Positions 8,457-18,008 of a DNA stretch of 64,000 nucleotides are shown piece by piece. A program made the position numbers and the translations under genes. The notes beneath the pieces are model-generated. The model made no database searches, had not been told where the DNA came from, and saw nothing but the letters and a program-made list of their open reading frames with translations. Location: positions 424,127 to 488,126 of the forward strand of contig NZ_MVIH01000004.1 in the NCBI RefSeq assembly GCF_002086695.1, written 5' to 3'. The first letter of the stretch is position 1. Every line of letters starts with the position of its first letter. This DNA is from Mycolicibacterium rhodesiae. GTDB taxonomy: Bacteria > Actinomycetota > Actinomycetes > Mycobacteriales > Mycobacteriaceae.

Positions 8457-9601
8457 TGGATCTGCGCTACGACGACGCTACCGAAGAGTTCCGCACCGAG
8501 GTGCGGAACTTCCTGGCGGCCAACAAGGACTCGTTCCCGACGAAGTCCTACGACAATGCCGAAGGGTTCGAGCAGCACCGCCGCTGGGACCGCATCCTGT
8601 TCGACGCCGGCCTATCGGTGGTGACCTGGCCGGAGAAGTACGGCGGCCGCGACGCCACCCTGCTGCAATGGGTGGCCTACGAGGAGGAGTACTTCCGGGC
8701 AGGCGCGCCGGGACGCGCCAGCGCCAACGGCACCTCGATGCTGGGACCCACCCTGTTCGCGCACGGCACCGAAGAACAGCTGGACCGCATCTTGCCGAAA
8801 ATGGCCAGCGGCGAGGAGATCTGGGCGCAGGCCTGGTCGGAGCCGGAGTCCGGAAGCGATTTGGCGTCACTCCGGTCCACAGCCACCCAGACCGACGGCG
8901 GCTGGCTGCTCAACGGCCAGAAGATCTGGAGCAGCCGCGCGCCGTTCGGTGATCGTGCCTTCGGCCTGTTCCGGTCCGATCCGAGCGCCGAGCGCCATCG
9001 TGGGCTCACCTACTTCATGTTCGACCTGAAGGCCGAGGGTGTGACGGTGCGCCCCATCGCGCAGCTCGGCGGCGACACCGGCTTCGGAGAAGTGTTCCTG
9101 GACAACGTCTTCGTCCCAGACGCCGACGTCATCGGCGCCGTGCACGATGGCTGGCGTGCCGCGATGAGCACATCGAGCAACGAACGCGGTATGTCACTGC
9201 GCAGTCCGGCACGGTTTCTCGCACCGGCCGAGCGACTGGTCTCGGAATGGCACGATCGCGGCGCCGACCCGGCGTTCGCCGACCGGGTGGCCGATGCCTG
9301 GATCAAGGCACAGGCCTACCGGCTGCACACGTTCGGCACCGTGACCCGAGTTGCCGCCGGCGGCGAACTGGGCGCCGAGTCGTCGGTGACCAAGGTGTTC
9401 TGGTCGGATCTCGATGTCGCACTGCACCAGACGGCGCTGGATCTCCGCGGCGCCGACGCCGAGCTGACCGACTCCTGGACCGAGGGTCTGCTGTTCGCGT
9501 TGGGCGGTCCGATTTACGCCGGTACCAACGAGATTCAGCGCAACATCATCGCCGAGCGGCTGCTCGGGCTGCCCCGAGAAAGCTCAGGAGCGAAGAAATG
9601 A
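8456..9601 (+). CDS. fadE31: Acyl-CoA dehydrogenase FadE31
   Basis: A 381-residue acyl-CoA dehydrogenase with AQAWSEPESGSDLAS, LNGQKIWSS and GTNEIQRNIIAERLLG. In M. tuberculosis FadE31 pairs with FadE32 or FadE33 in heteromeric (alpha2beta2) enzymes typical of actinobacterial steroid catabolism. The ATG at 8456 overlaps the fadD3 TGA by one base; the TTG three bases earlier is disfavoured. Its stop overlaps the fadE32 ATG, so the operon is tightly coupled. It corresponds to Rv3562. Confidence 0.92.
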   Translation: MDLRYDDATEEFRTEVRNFLAANKDSFPTKSYDNAEGFEQHRRWDRILFDAGLSVVTWPEKYGGRDATLLQWVAYEEEYFRAGAPGRASANGTSMLGPTLFAHGTEEQLDRILPKMASGEEIWAQAWSEPESGSDLASLRSTATQTDGGWLLNGQKIWSSRAPFGDRAFGLFRSDPSAERHRGLTYFMFDLKAEGVTVRPIAQLGGDTGFGEVFLDNVFVPDADVIGAVHDGWRAAMSTSSNERGMSLRSPARFLAPAERLVSEWHDRGADPAFADRVADAWIKAQAYRLHTFGTVTRVAAGGELGAESSVTKVFWSDLDVALHQTALDLRGADAELTDSWTEGLLFALGGPIYAGTNEIQRNIIAERLLGLPRESSGAKK

Positions 9602-10551
9602 AATTCGCACTCGACGAACAGCAGCGGGATTTCGCCGCCAGTATCGACGCCGCACTGGGCGCCGCCGATGTGCCCGGCGCGGTCCGGGCGTGGGCGCAGG
9701 GTGACACCGCACCCGCACGCAAGGTGTGGTCGGCGCTGACCGACCTCGGCGTGACCGCCCTCGCCGTCGCCGAGAAGTACGACGGCATCGAAGCGCATCC
9801 CGTCGACCTGGTGGTCGCCCTGGAACGCCTCGGCCGCTGGAACGTTCCGGGACCGGTCACGGAATCCATTGCGGTGGCGCCGGTTCTGCTTGCTGACGAC
9901 GACCGATCAGCCGCTCTGGCGGCCGGGGAACTGATCGCCACGGTGGCATTGCCGCCGTCGGTGCCCCGCGCGGTCAACGCCGACTTCGCCGGACTCACCT
10001 TATTGGCGCAGGGCGGCCAGGTCGGTGACGCCACCATCGGCGACGGGCACTCCTCCGTCGACCCCAGCCGCACCCTTTTCGACGTGACCGCGGCAGACAC
10101 CCGCGACGCCGACGTGGCTCTGGCATTTGAGTACGGGGCGCTGGCGACCGCCGCGCAACTGGTCGGCGCCGCGCAGGCGATGCTGGACATGTCGGTCGAA
10201 TATGCCAAGCAGCGCAGCCAATTCGGCCGCATCATCGGCAGCTACCAGGCGATCAAGCACAAGCTCGCGGACGTTCACATAGCGGTGGAACTTGCCCGAC
10301 CTCTGGTCTACGGTGCGGCGCTGTCGCTTGCCGACGGATCCCCCGACGCCGCACGCGATGTCAGCGCAGCCAAGGCGGCGGCCTCGGATGCCGCGCTGCT
10401 ATCGGCACGGGCATCGCTACAGACCCACGGCGCAATCGGTTTCACCTCCGAGCACGACCTGTCACTGTGGCTGCTGCGGGTGCAGGCGCTGCACTCGGCG
10501 TGGGGTGATCCCACCACCCATCGTCGTCGAGTGCTGGAGGCGCTGACATGA
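9598..10551 (+). CDS. fadE32: Acyl-CoA dehydrogenase subunit FadE32
   Basis: A 317-residue protein, shorter than a standard acyl-CoA dehydrogenase (about 380), as expected for the partner subunit of the heteromeric enzymes. The C-terminal domain has KQRSQFGRIIGSYQAIKH and HGAIGFTSEHDL. The ATG at 9598 overlaps the fadE31 stop (ATGA) and its own stop overlaps fadE33 (ATGA). It is expected to form a complex with FadE31 and act on a ring C/D-derived CoA thioester. It corresponds to Rv3563. Confidence 0.9.
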   Translation: MKFALDEQQRDFAASIDAALGAADVPGAVRAWAQGDTAPARKVWSALTDLGVTALAVAEKYDGIEAHPVDLVVALERLGRWNVPGPVTESIAVAPVLLADDDRSAALAAGELIATVALPPSVPRAVNADFAGLTLLAQGGQVGDATIGDGHSSVDPSRTLFDVTAADTRDADVALAFEYGALATAAQLVGAAQAMLDMSVEYAKQRSQFGRIIGSYQAIKHKLADVHIAVELARPLVYGAALSLADGSPDAARDVSAAKAAASDAALLSARASLQTHGAIGFTSEHDLSLWLLRVQALHSAWGDPTTHRRRVLEALT

Positions 10552-11495
10552 CATCCACCGAAGAACGGCAGATGCTGCGCGATTCGGTCGCGGCACTGAT
10601 CGACAAGCACGCCTCGCCGGCGGCGGTGCGCGAGGCGATGGAGTCCGAGCGCGGCTACGACGAGTCGCTATGGAGCAAGCTGTGCGAGCAGGTTGGCGTC
10701 GCCGCACTGGTGGTGCCCGAGGAACTCGGCGGCGCCGGCGGTGAATTGGCCGATGCTGCAGCGGTTCTCGAAGAGCTGGGCCACGGCCTGGTCCCCACCC
10801 CGTTGCTCGGCACGACGCTGGCCGAACTGGCGCTGCTGGCCGCCGACGAACCCGACACCGACACCCTCGAGCAACTCGCTGCGGGTGAGTCCATCGGCGC
10901 CGTGGTGTTCGACCCCGGTTACGTTGTCAACGGGGACGTCGCCGACGTGGTTGTCGGTGTCGAAGGCGGTTCACTAACCCGGTGGAGTGATGTCACCGCC
11001 GAGGCCCTCGTGACCATGGACCCGACCCGTCGACTGGCCCGCCTGTCCGCCGGCTCCACCGCCGCCATCGGCGCCGATCCCGGCCTGGCCGACACCGCGG
11101 CCATCCTGTTGGCGGCCGAGCAGATCGGCGCGGCCGCGCGCTGCCTGGAACTCACCGTCGACTACACCAAGGAACGCGTGCAGTTCGGCAGGCCCATCGG
11201 CAGCTTCCAGGCGCTCAAACACCGGATGGCCGATCTGTACGTCGCGGTGCAGTCAGCCCGTGCGGTCGTCAACGAGGCCGTCGTTGCTCCCTCGCCGACG
11301 ACGGCAGCGCTGGCCCGGCTGGCGGCCACCGAGGCGTTCACCAAGGTCGCCGGCGAAGCGATCCAACTGCACGGCGGAATCGCGATCACCTGGGAGCACG
11401 ACATCCAGCTGTACTTCAAGCGTGCGCACGGCAGCGCCAAGCTGCTCGGCTCGGTCGGCGACCAACTGCGTCAGCTCGAATCCGAAGTGCTTTAG
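10548..11495 (+). CDS. fadE33: Acyl-CoA dehydrogenase subunit FadE33
   Basis: A 315-residue half-size acyl-CoA dehydrogenase with KERVQFGRPIGSFQALKH and a C-terminal HGGIAITWEHDIQLY segment. It is the third dehydrogenase subunit of the fadD3 operon, coupled to fadE32 by a four-base overlap. M. tuberculosis FadE33 can partner FadE31. It corresponds to Rv3564. Subunit pairing here is inferred from family behaviour. Confidence 0.9.
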   Translation: MTSTEERQMLRDSVAALIDKHASPAAVREAMESERGYDESLWSKLCEQVGVAALVVPEELGGAGGELADAAAVLEELGHGLVPTPLLGTTLAELALLAADEPDTDTLEQLAAGESIGAVVFDPGYVVNGDVADVVVGVEGGSLTRWSDVTAEALVTMDPTRRLARLSAGSTAAIGADPGLADTAAILLAAEQIGAAARCLELTVDYTKERVQFGRPIGSFQALKHRMADLYVAVQSARAVVNEAVVAPSPTTAALARLAATEAFTKVAGEAIQLHGGIAITWEHDIQLYFKRAHGSAKLLGSVGDQLRQLESEVL

Positions 11496-11505
11496 CCTGA
11501 GTCAG

Positions 11506-12666
11506 GTGAACAACCGCGTCGCCCTGCGAGCCGGAATCCCACCGTTCTATGTGATGGACGTGTGGCTGGCCGCCGCGGAGCGCCAGCGCACCCACGGCGA
11601 TCTGGTGAACCTGTCGGCAGGCCAGCCGAGCGTCGGCGCACCCGAGCCGGTGCGGGCGGCCGCCGCGGCGGCACTGGAGGCCAACCAGCTGGGCTACACC
11701 GTCGCGCTCGGTATACCGGAACTGCGGCAGGCGATCGCCGGTTCCTACGCCGACCGCTACGGCCTGGACGTCAGCGCCGACGACGTGGTGGTGACCACCG
11801 GATCGTCGGGCGGCTTCCTGCTGGCATTCCTGGCGTGCTTCGACGCCGGCGACCGGGTGGCCATCGCCAGCCCCGGCTATCCCTGCTACCGCAACATCTT
11901 GTCCGCACTTGGCTGCGAGGTGGTCGAGATGCCGTGCGGACCCGAAACCCGATTCCAGCCGACGGTGCAGATGCTGGCCGAACTCGACCCGCCGGTGCAG
12001 GGCGTGATCGTCGCCAGCCCGGCCAACCCGACCGGCACGGTGATCCCGCCCGAGGAGCTCGCGGCGATCGCCGTCTGGTGTGACCAGACCGGGGCCCGGC
12101 TGATCAGCGATGAGGTGTACCACGGGCTGCTCTACCCCGGTGCACCGGAAACGTCGTGCGCGTGGCAGACATCCCGCAATGCGGTTGTGGCGAACAGCTT
12201 TTCAAAGTACTTCGCGATGACCGGCTGGCGGCTGGGCTGGCTGCTCGTGCCCGAGGAGTTGCGTCGCGCGGTGGATTGCCTCACCGGGAACTTCACGATC
12301 TGCCCGCCCGTCCTCCCCCAGTACGCCGCGGTGGCGGCGTTCACGCCGGAGGCCATCGCCGAAGCGGAAGGCCATCTGCACCACTACGCGGCCAACCGGG
12401 AGCGGCTGCTGACCGGCCTGCGCGACATCGGCCTGACCCGGCTGGCCCCCACCGATGGGGCGTTCTACGTCTACGCCGACGTCTCGGACTACACCTCGGA
12501 CTCGTTGGGGTTCTGCGAAAAACTGTTGGCCGATACCGGATTGGCGATTGCCCCGGGGGTCGACTTCGACACCGTGCGGGGCGGGTCGTTCGTCCGGCTG
12601 TCGTTCGCGGGGCCGTCGAGCGACATCGAGGAGGCGCTGCGCCGGTTGGGACAATGGCTTCGTTGA
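11506..12666 (+). CDS. aspB: PLP-dependent class I/II aminotransferase (AspB-like)
   Basis: A 386-residue fold-type I aminotransferase. The internal aldimine lysine is in NSFSKYFAMTGWRLGW; other marks are SAGQPSVGAPEP, ANPTGTV and the C-terminal arginine region SFVRLSFAG. The GTG at 11506 follows fadE33 by 10 bases, so it is probably co-transcribed with the KstR2-controlled operon. M. tuberculosis has the same arrangement (Rv3565). Its substrate is unknown and no role in steroid catabolism has been made obvious by sequence. Confidence 0.85.
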   Translation: MNNRVALRAGIPPFYVMDVWLAAAERQRTHGDLVNLSAGQPSVGAPEPVRAAAAAALEANQLGYTVALGIPELRQAIAGSYADRYGLDVSADDVVVTTGSSGGFLLAFLACFDAGDRVAIASPGYPCYRNILSALGCEVVEMPCGPETRFQPTVQMLAELDPPVQGVIVASPANPTGTVIPPEELAAIAVWCDQTGARLISDEVYHGLLYPGAPETSCAWQTSRNAVVANSFSKYFAMTGWRLGWLLVPEELRRAVDCLTGNFTICPPVLPQYAAVAAFTPEAIAEAEGHLHHYAANRERLLTGLRDIGLTRLAPTDGAFYVYADVSDYTSDSLGFCEKLLADTGLAIAPGVDFDTVRGGSFVRLSFAGPSSDIEEALRRLGQWLR

Positions 12667-12697
12667 CTTGTCGGTGGGGCGGAGTACCGTCGACAAC

Positions 12698-13981
12698 ATG
12701 TTCGAAAATTTGTTCGAGTTCGATGCAGACGTCGACGAGGCGACGCTGCGTGGGATCGTTGAACAGCTCGAACGGCTGAAGGCCGCTGCAGCAGCCGCGC
12801 AGGCCCGGGCAACCGAAGCGTGGGCGACCAAGCGGCATGTGGCGGAAGCGGAAGCGGGTGTTCCGAAGCCGAAACGCGGCCGTGGACTGGCCAACGAGGT
12901 GGCTCTTGCTCGCCGCGTCGCCCCGAAGCGGGGTGGCCAACACCTCGGGTTGGCGACCGCGCTTGTACGCGAAATGCCGTACACCCTTGCCGCACTGGAA
13001 TGTGGTGCACTCAACGAGTGGCGCGCGACGTTGATCGTACGAGAGTCAGCGTGTCTTTCAGTTGAGCATCGTCGGCAGTTGGATACCGAACTGTGCAGCG
13101 ACACTTCGGCACTCGAAGGCTGGGGTGACAAGCGGCTTGCAGCGGAGGCAAAGAAGATCGCCGTGCGACTGGATGCGCAAGCCGTTGTCGAACTCAGCGC
13201 CAAGGCGGCAGCCGATCGATGCGTGTGGATCCGTCCTGCGCCAAACACTATGGCCTACGTAACGGTGTTGTTGCCCGTCGCGCAGGGGGTCGCCGTGTAC
13301 GCCACGGTCAGACGACAGGCAGACACCACCTTCGACGGACGCTCCCGCGGTCAGGTCATGGCCGATACCGTGGTGGAGCGCGTCACCGGCAGACCCGCAG
13401 AACAGCCCGTACCGGTGTCGCTCAACCTGGTGATGGCCGATACCACCTTGGCTGGTGACGACGATGAGTCGGCATGGTTGGACGGCTACGGTCCGGTGCC
13501 CGCCGGATTCGCATGCAAGATGGTTGGCGACGCCGCTCTCGATGAAAACGCCAGAACCACGTTGCGCAGGCTCTATCGGCATCCCGACAGCGGACAGCTG
13601 GTTGCGATGGAATCGCGTTCACGAATCTTTCCGAGAGGGTTGGCCGCGTTCATCGGATTGCGGGACCAAACCTGCCGAACGCCTTACTGCGACGCCCCTA
13701 TTCGGCATCGGGATCACGCGCGACCGCACCGGGAATCCGGCAGTACGAGCGCGCTCAACGGCCTCGGGGAGTGCGAGGCGTGCAACTACGCCAAAGAAGC
13801 CCGCGGCTGGCGGGTACGTACCACCGAGCGCGCCGGCATGCATCAGGCCAATTTCACCACCCCAACCGGCGCCACCTATCGGTCCATCGCCCCACCGTTG
13901 CCCGGGCCCCCGATCCGAAAGCGGGTCAGCATCATCGAGAGTCAGCTCAGCGTCGACCTGGTGACTTTCGACGCTGCCTGA
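12698..13981 (+). CDS. DUF222/HNH endonuclease domain protein
   Basis: A 427-residue protein of the actinobacterial DUF222-HNH family, present in many copies in mycobacteria (related to the REP13E12 elements). The N-terminal alpha-helical DUF222 region covers about residues 1-290. The C-terminal HNH module has paired cysteines CRTPYC and CEACNYAK, with DHARPH between them. The ATG at 12698 is followed by FENLFEFDADVDE, a typical start for the family. It sits at one edge of a block of genes that separates aspB from hsaB. Nuclease activity is presumed only from the domain. Confidence 0.85.
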   Translation: MFENLFEFDADVDEATLRGIVEQLERLKAAAAAAQARATEAWATKRHVAEAEAGVPKPKRGRGLANEVALARRVAPKRGGQHLGLATALVREMPYTLAALECGALNEWRATLIVRESACLSVEHRRQLDTELCSDTSALEGWGDKRLAAEAKKIAVRLDAQAVVELSAKAAADRCVWIRPAPNTMAYVTVLLPVAQGVAVYATVRRQADTTFDGRSRGQVMADTVVERVTGRPAEQPVPVSLNLVMADTTLAGDDDESAWLDGYGPVPAGFACKMVGDAALDENARTTLRRLYRHPDSGQLVAMESRSRIFPRGLAAFIGLRDQTCRTPYCDAPIRHRDHARPHRESGSTSALNGLGECEACNYAKEARGWRVRTTERAGMHQANFTTPTGATYRSIAPPLPGPPIRKRVSIIESQLSVDLVTFDAA

Positions 13982-13988
13982 CCTCTTG

Positions 13989-14735
13989 TCACCGAGCGCT
14001 CCAGCCGCCGTCCATCGTGTACGACGCGCCGGTCACCATCGCCGCGGCCGGTGAGGCCAGCCAGCCCACCAGGTCGGCGACCTCCTCGGGTTCGACCAGC
14101 CGCTTGATCGCGCTCTCGCTGAGCAGGATCGTCTCGAGCACTTCCTTCTCGTCGATGCCGTGGGTGCGCGCCTGATCGGCAATTTGCTTGGTCACCAACG
14201 GAGTTCGCACATAGCCCGGGTTGACGCAATTGCTGGTCACGCCGTGCGGGCCGCCTTCCAGTGCGGTCACCTTGGACAGTCCCTCCAGCGCGTGTTTGGC
14301 CGTCACGTAGGCGACCTTGAACTCCGAGGCACGCAACCCGTGGATCGAGGAGATGTTGATGATCCGGCCGAATCCTCGCTCGTACATCGTCGGCAACGTC
14401 GCGCGGACGAGCAGGAATGGCGCCTCCACCATCAGCGCGAGCAGCGTTCGGAACTTGTCCGGCGGATAGTCGACGATCGCATCGATGGCCTGCATGCCGG
14501 CGTTGTTCACCAGGATGTCAAACGGCAGATGCAGCTCCTCCAGCGACTTGACGTCGAGAAGATCTACCTCCCAAGACCTTCCGCCGATCTCGCCGGCCAG
14601 TGCGGTGGCCCCGGCTCCGTCGATGTCGGCGACGGTGACTCTCGCGCCACGGGCAGCCAGTTCACGAGCGCACGCCGCGCCGATCCCGCTGGCCCCGCCG
14701 GTGACCAGAGCGGTGCGCCCCTCCAAGGCCGTCAT
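13989..14735 (-). CDS. 3-hydroxybutyrate dehydrogenase (SDR)
   Basis: A 248-residue short-chain dehydrogenase with TGGASGIG, NNAGMQ, the catalytic SSIHG...YVTAK and C-terminal GGWSAR. The sequence layout, including LVEPEEVADLVGWLAS, matches D-3-hydroxybutyrate dehydrogenases that make acetoacetate with NAD. Its ATG overlaps the stop of the upstream MHS transporter by four bases, so the two are one transcription unit, probably for uptake and oxidation of 3-hydroxybutyrate or a related hydroxyacid. Confidence 0.82.
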   Translation of the reverse strand: MTALEGRTALVTGGASGIGAACARELAARGARVTVADIDGAGATALAGEIGGRSWEVDLLDVKSLEELHLPFDILVNNAGMQAIDAIVDYPPDKFRTLLALMVEAPFLLVRATLPTMYERGFGRIINISSIHGLRASEFKVAYVTAKHALEGLSKVTALEGGPHGVTSNCVNPGYVRTPLVTKQIADQARTHGIDEKEVLETILLSESAIKRLVEPEEVADLVGWLASPAAAMVTGASYTMDGGWSAR

Positions 14736-16087
14736 GCCGGCGCTGCGGCGGACGTCGGCCTGTCATCGCGTTGCGCGTCGGCGTTGTCGATGTCGGCCAG
14801 ATCGATGCCCTTGGTCTCTCGGGCGAACGCCAGCGCGATGAGGGTGATCACAGCCGCGCCGGCCAGGTAGATCGCGATCGGTACCGCGGACTTGTAGACC
14901 TCCAGCAGCTTCACCGCGATGATCGGTGCCAACGATCCCGCGAAGATCGCGGTGACCTGATAGCCAAGGGACACACCGGAATACCGCATCCGAGTGGGGA
15001 ACATCTCGGCCATCAACGCCGGCTGCGGTGCATACATCAGCGCATGGATGACCAGACCGAGAATGATCGAACTCATGATCAGCAGATAGTGTCCGCTGTT
15101 CATCATCGGGAAGGCGAAGAAGCCCCACGCGCCGGCACCGAGCGCACCGATCAGATAGACCGGTTTGCGCCCGAAGTGGTCCGACATTCGTCCTGCGTAC
15201 GGGATCACCACGAAATGCACCGCGTGTGCGGCCAGCAGCCACCACAAGATGTCGCTCGTGTCGGCGTGCACCTGCACCTTGAGATAGGTGATCGAGAAGG
15301 TGACCACCAGGTAGTACATGATGTTCTCGGCGACCCGAAGCCCCATCGCGGTGAAAACCCCACGCGGATAACGCTTGACGACCTCGACGACACCGTACGA
15401 GCTCGCCTTGATCTGTTCTGCCTCCTTTTGCGCCTCGACGAAGATCGGCGCGTCGGTGACTTTGGTCCGGATGTAGTAGCCGATGAGCACCACCACCGCC
15501 GACAACCAGAACCCGACCCGCCAACCCCAGGACAGGAACGCGGCTTCGGACAGCGTGGTGGTCAATGTCAGCAGCACCACCGTGGCGAGGATATTGCCCA
15601 CCGGGACACCGGCTTGCGGCCAGCTGGCCCAGAATCCGCGCTCCCGGCTGGGACTGTGTTCGGCGACCAGCAGCACCGCGCCGCCCCACTCCCCGCCCAC
15701 GGCGAAGCCCTGAAGGAAACGCAACACGACCAGAAGCGCGGGCGCCCAATAACCGATCTGTCCGAAGGTCGGCAGGCAGCCCATCAAGAATGTCGACGCA
15801 CCGACGAGCACCAGGCTGAACTGCAGGAGTTTCTTCCGGCCGTACTTGTCACCGAAATGGCCGAACACGATTCCACCGAGCGGTCGTGCGGCGAAGCCGA
15901 CGGCATAGGTGATGAACGCGGCAAGGATCGCGTCGAGGTCGCTGGTCCCCTTGGCGAAGAAGATCTTGTTGAAGACCAGGGTGGCCGCTGTGCCGTAGAG
16001 GAAGAACTCGTACCACTCGACGACGGTGCCCGCCATCGAGGCGGCGACCACCTTGCGAAGGCCGCTCGTCACATTGGTCACGCTCAT
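14732..16087 (-). CDS. MFS transporter, metabolite:proton symporter (MHS) family
   Basis: A 451-residue transporter with about 12 membrane segments. The start VVEWYEFFLYGTAATLVF, the loop GHFGDKYGRKK and RFLQGFAVGGEWGGA are MHS-family signatures (relatives of ShiA, ProP and alpha-ketoglutarate permease). ATG 16087 is preferred because a strong GAGGAGGGA site precedes it and the conserved protein begins there. Co-transcription with 3-hydroxybutyrate dehydrogenase and a divergent LysR gene suggests a small carboxylic or hydroxy acid as cargo; this is inference. Confidence 0.85.
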   Translation of the reverse strand: MSVTNVTSGLRKVVAASMAGTVVEWYEFFLYGTAATLVFNKIFFAKGTSDLDAILAAFITYAVGFAARPLGGIVFGHFGDKYGRKKLLQFSLVLVGASTFLMGCLPTFGQIGYWAPALLVVLRFLQGFAVGGEWGGAVLLVAEHSPSRERGFWASWPQAGVPVGNILATVVLLTLTTTLSEAAFLSWGWRVGFWLSAVVVLIGYYIRTKVTDAPIFVEAQKEAEQIKASSYGVVEVVKRYPRGVFTAMGLRVAENIMYYLVVTFSITYLKVQVHADTSDILWWLLAAHAVHFVVIPYAGRMSDHFGRKPVYLIGALGAGAWGFFAFPMMNSGHYLLIMSSIILGLVIHALMYAPQPALMAEMFPTRMRYSGVSLGYQVTAIFAGSLAPIIAVKLLEVYKSAVPIAIYLAGAAVITLIALAFARETKGIDLADIDNADAQRDDRPTSAAAPA

Positions 16088-16190
16088 CTGTCCCTCCTCG
16101 GTAACTTCATGCCCCCATGTGACGGCAGCCACACGTTGATGAGTATTCGCGCACGCCAGATGGGGCGCAATGCCGAAATCCGCAGCGTGC

Positions 16191-16208
16191 ATCTGCAAAT
16201 ATGCAGAT
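16191..16208. promoter_or_regulatory. LysR-type dyad before the regulator gene
   Basis: ATCTGCA-aata-TGCAGAT is a perfect 7-bp inverted repeat of the T-N11-A type bound by LysR proteins. It lies directly before the ATG at 16209 and 104 bases from the divergent transporter start, so it is a candidate autoregulatory and activation site. Confidence 0.55.
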
Positions 16209-17132
16209 ATGCCCGCTTACTCCGCGCCGAGGCCGAGCGCCGACGATCTGCTCGTGTTATTGGCCGTCGGCAGGTCCGGCCGCTTCGTGTCCGCCGCCGA
16301 CGAGCTCGGTCTCAACCACACCACGGTCTCGCGACGAATCGCGATGCTGGAACGGACCCTCGGCGGCCGGGTGCTGGCTCGGGCTGCCGGCGGCTGGGAG
16401 CTGACCGACCTGGGCCGTACCGCGCTGGCCGCCGCCGAGAGCATCGAGTCGGCGGTGCGTTCGCTCGCGCCGAGCGCCGATGGGGCGAGGCCGCTGGAAG
16501 GGGTGGTGCGGTTGTCGGCCACGGACGGGTTCAGCGCCCACATCGCCGCGCCTGCCGCCGCCCAGATGCAGCGCCATCACCCCGGCGTCACTGTCGAGAT
16601 CGTCACCGCGACCCGCCGAGCGTCCCAGCAGCGGTCCGGTCTGGACATCGAGGTCGTCGTTGGTGAACCACGGCTGCGACGGGCCACCGCCCAGCATCTC
16701 GGCGAGTACCGCCTGGGTCTTTACGGTTCGCGCAGCTACCTGGACCGCCACGGCAGCCCCGCCACCGTCGCCGACCTGGCAGGCCATCCGCTGGTCTACT
16801 TCATCGATTCCATGTTGCAGGTCGACGATCTGGATCTGGCACCGAGTTCGGTTCCGCCCATGCGTGAATCGGTGACGTCGACGAATGTGTTCGTCCACGT
16901 CGAGGCCACCCGGGCGGCGGCCGGCCTCGGTCTCCTGCCATGTTTCATGGCCGACCGCCACAGCGACCTCGTGCGGTTGCTGCCCGACCAGTTGTCCCTG
17001 CCGTTGGGCTACTGGCTGGTGACCCGCACCGAAACCCTGCGCCGACCGGAGGTCTCCGTGTTGGTCGAGGCCATCAACGCCCGGATGCACGAGATGCGCG
17101 ACGCCCTCTTGGGTCTGCCCGGGCCGGGATAA
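16209..17132 (+). CDS. LysR-family transcriptional regulator
   Basis: A 307-residue LysR regulator with an N-terminal winged helix (residues 10-65, SAADELGLNHTTVSRRIAML) and a substrate-binding-fold effector domain. It is divergent from the MHS transporter/3-hydroxybutyrate dehydrogenase pair, the classical layout for a LysR regulator and its target. ATG 16209 places a perfect dyad just upstream; an in-frame ATG at 16170 would put the dyad inside the gene and is less likely. The inducer is unknown. Confidence 0.85.
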   Translation: MPAYSAPRPSADDLLVLLAVGRSGRFVSAADELGLNHTTVSRRIAMLERTLGGRVLARAAGGWELTDLGRTALAAAESIESAVRSLAPSADGARPLEGVVRLSATDGFSAHIAAPAAAQMQRHHPGVTVEIVTATRRASQQRSGLDIEVVVGEPRLRRATAQHLGEYRLGLYGSRSYLDRHGSPATVADLAGHPLVYFIDSMLQVDDLDLAPSSVPPMRESVTSTNVFVHVEATRAAAGLGLLPCFMADRHSDLVRLLPDQLSLPLGYWLVTRTETLRRPEVSVLVEAINARMHEMRDALLGLPGPG

Positions 17133-17184
17133 CTGTTTGGTTGACCGTCACCGGGTACTCCGCGGGTCGAAGACGGGAGCATCC

Positions 17185-17964
17185 ATGCATTTCATCCGCC
17201 GTGGCGATGGTCGTCCCCTTGTGCTCGTGCACGGGCTGTCCAATCTCCACAATTGGGATCTGGTCGTGCCTGCGCTGGCCGAACACCGCGAGGTCATCGC
17301 GGTCGACCTGCCCGGGTTCGGCCAGAGCCGGCCGTTGTCCGGTTCGGTGAACGTCGCATCGTTGACCGACGCACTCCAAGCGTTTCTCGGACAGCAGGGG
17401 CTCGCCGACGTCGACGTCGTCGGATCCTCGATGGGCGCCAGGATGGTGCTGGAGATGGCGCGGCGCGGGCACCGCGGAAACGTCGTGGCGTTGAACCCCG
17501 GCGGCTTCTGGAGCGACGCCGGCGCCAAATATCTCGGCGCGACCGTCGGTCCGTCGATCGCAATGGTGCGCCGGATCCAGCCGCTGCTGCCTGCGCTCAC
17601 CCGCACACCGCTCGGCCGCACCGCCCTGCTGCTGCAATTCTCGGCGAAGCCGTGGCGGCTCGATTCTGAGCTGGTACTGCAGGAACTGCGCAACTTCAAG
17701 ACCTCACCCAGCATGGACGGCGCGCTCGACGCGCTGGTGCACGGGCCCAAACAGCAAGGCGCACCGCGGGGAAGCCTCCGCGGACGGGTGGTGATCGGCT
17801 GGGGTGAGAAGGATCGCGTCACCCCGCCCGGGCAGGCGCAACGTGCCCTAAGCCTGTTTCCGGAGGCGAACGTGCATTGGTTCGACGCCTGCGGACACTT
17901 CCCACACTGGGACCGCCCCGAGGAAACCGTGAGCGTCATCCTTGGTGCAACCGGAGCACACTGA
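17185..17964 (+). CDS. Alpha/beta hydrolase
   Basis: A 259-residue alpha/beta hydrolase. The oxyanion region is VHGLSNLHNW, the nucleophile elbow GSSMG, and the C-terminal acid/histidine region is GEKDRV...CGHFPHWD. The ATG at 17185 has GGGAG nine bases upstream. It lies near the hsa genes but lacks the features of the meta-cleavage hydrolase HsaD (no GGGPGA oxyanion motif and no GNSLGGGTA elbow), so it is not called HsaD. The substrate is unknown. Confidence 0.75.
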   Translation: MHFIRRGDGRPLVLVHGLSNLHNWDLVVPALAEHREVIAVDLPGFGQSRPLSGSVNVASLTDALQAFLGQQGLADVDVVGSSMGARMVLEMARRGHRGNVVALNPGGFWSDAGAKYLGATVGPSIAMVRRIQPLLPALTRTPLGRTALLLQFSAKPWRLDSELVLQELRNFKTSPSMDGALDALVHGPKQQGAPRGSLRGRVVIGWGEKDRVTPPGQAQRALSLFPEANVHWFDACGHFPHWDRPEETVSVILGATGAH

Positions 17965-18008
17965 GCGAAAGTGTTGCGTGACAACACCGGAGCTGGTGGG
18001 CTCATGCC

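Noticed and set aside
14771..16666. A 631-residue open frame on the plus strand opposite the MHS transporter
   Set aside because: It is antisense to a clear transporter gene, is rich in Arg/Gly/Asp/His as expected of frame shadows in GC-rich DNA, and also runs into the LysR gene.
17185..17964. Alpha/beta hydrolase considered as the missing HsaD
   Set aside because: It lacks the GGGPGA oxyanion motif and the GNSLGGGTA elbow of meta-cleavage hydrolases, and is on the opposite strand to hsaA-C-B without a KstR box.
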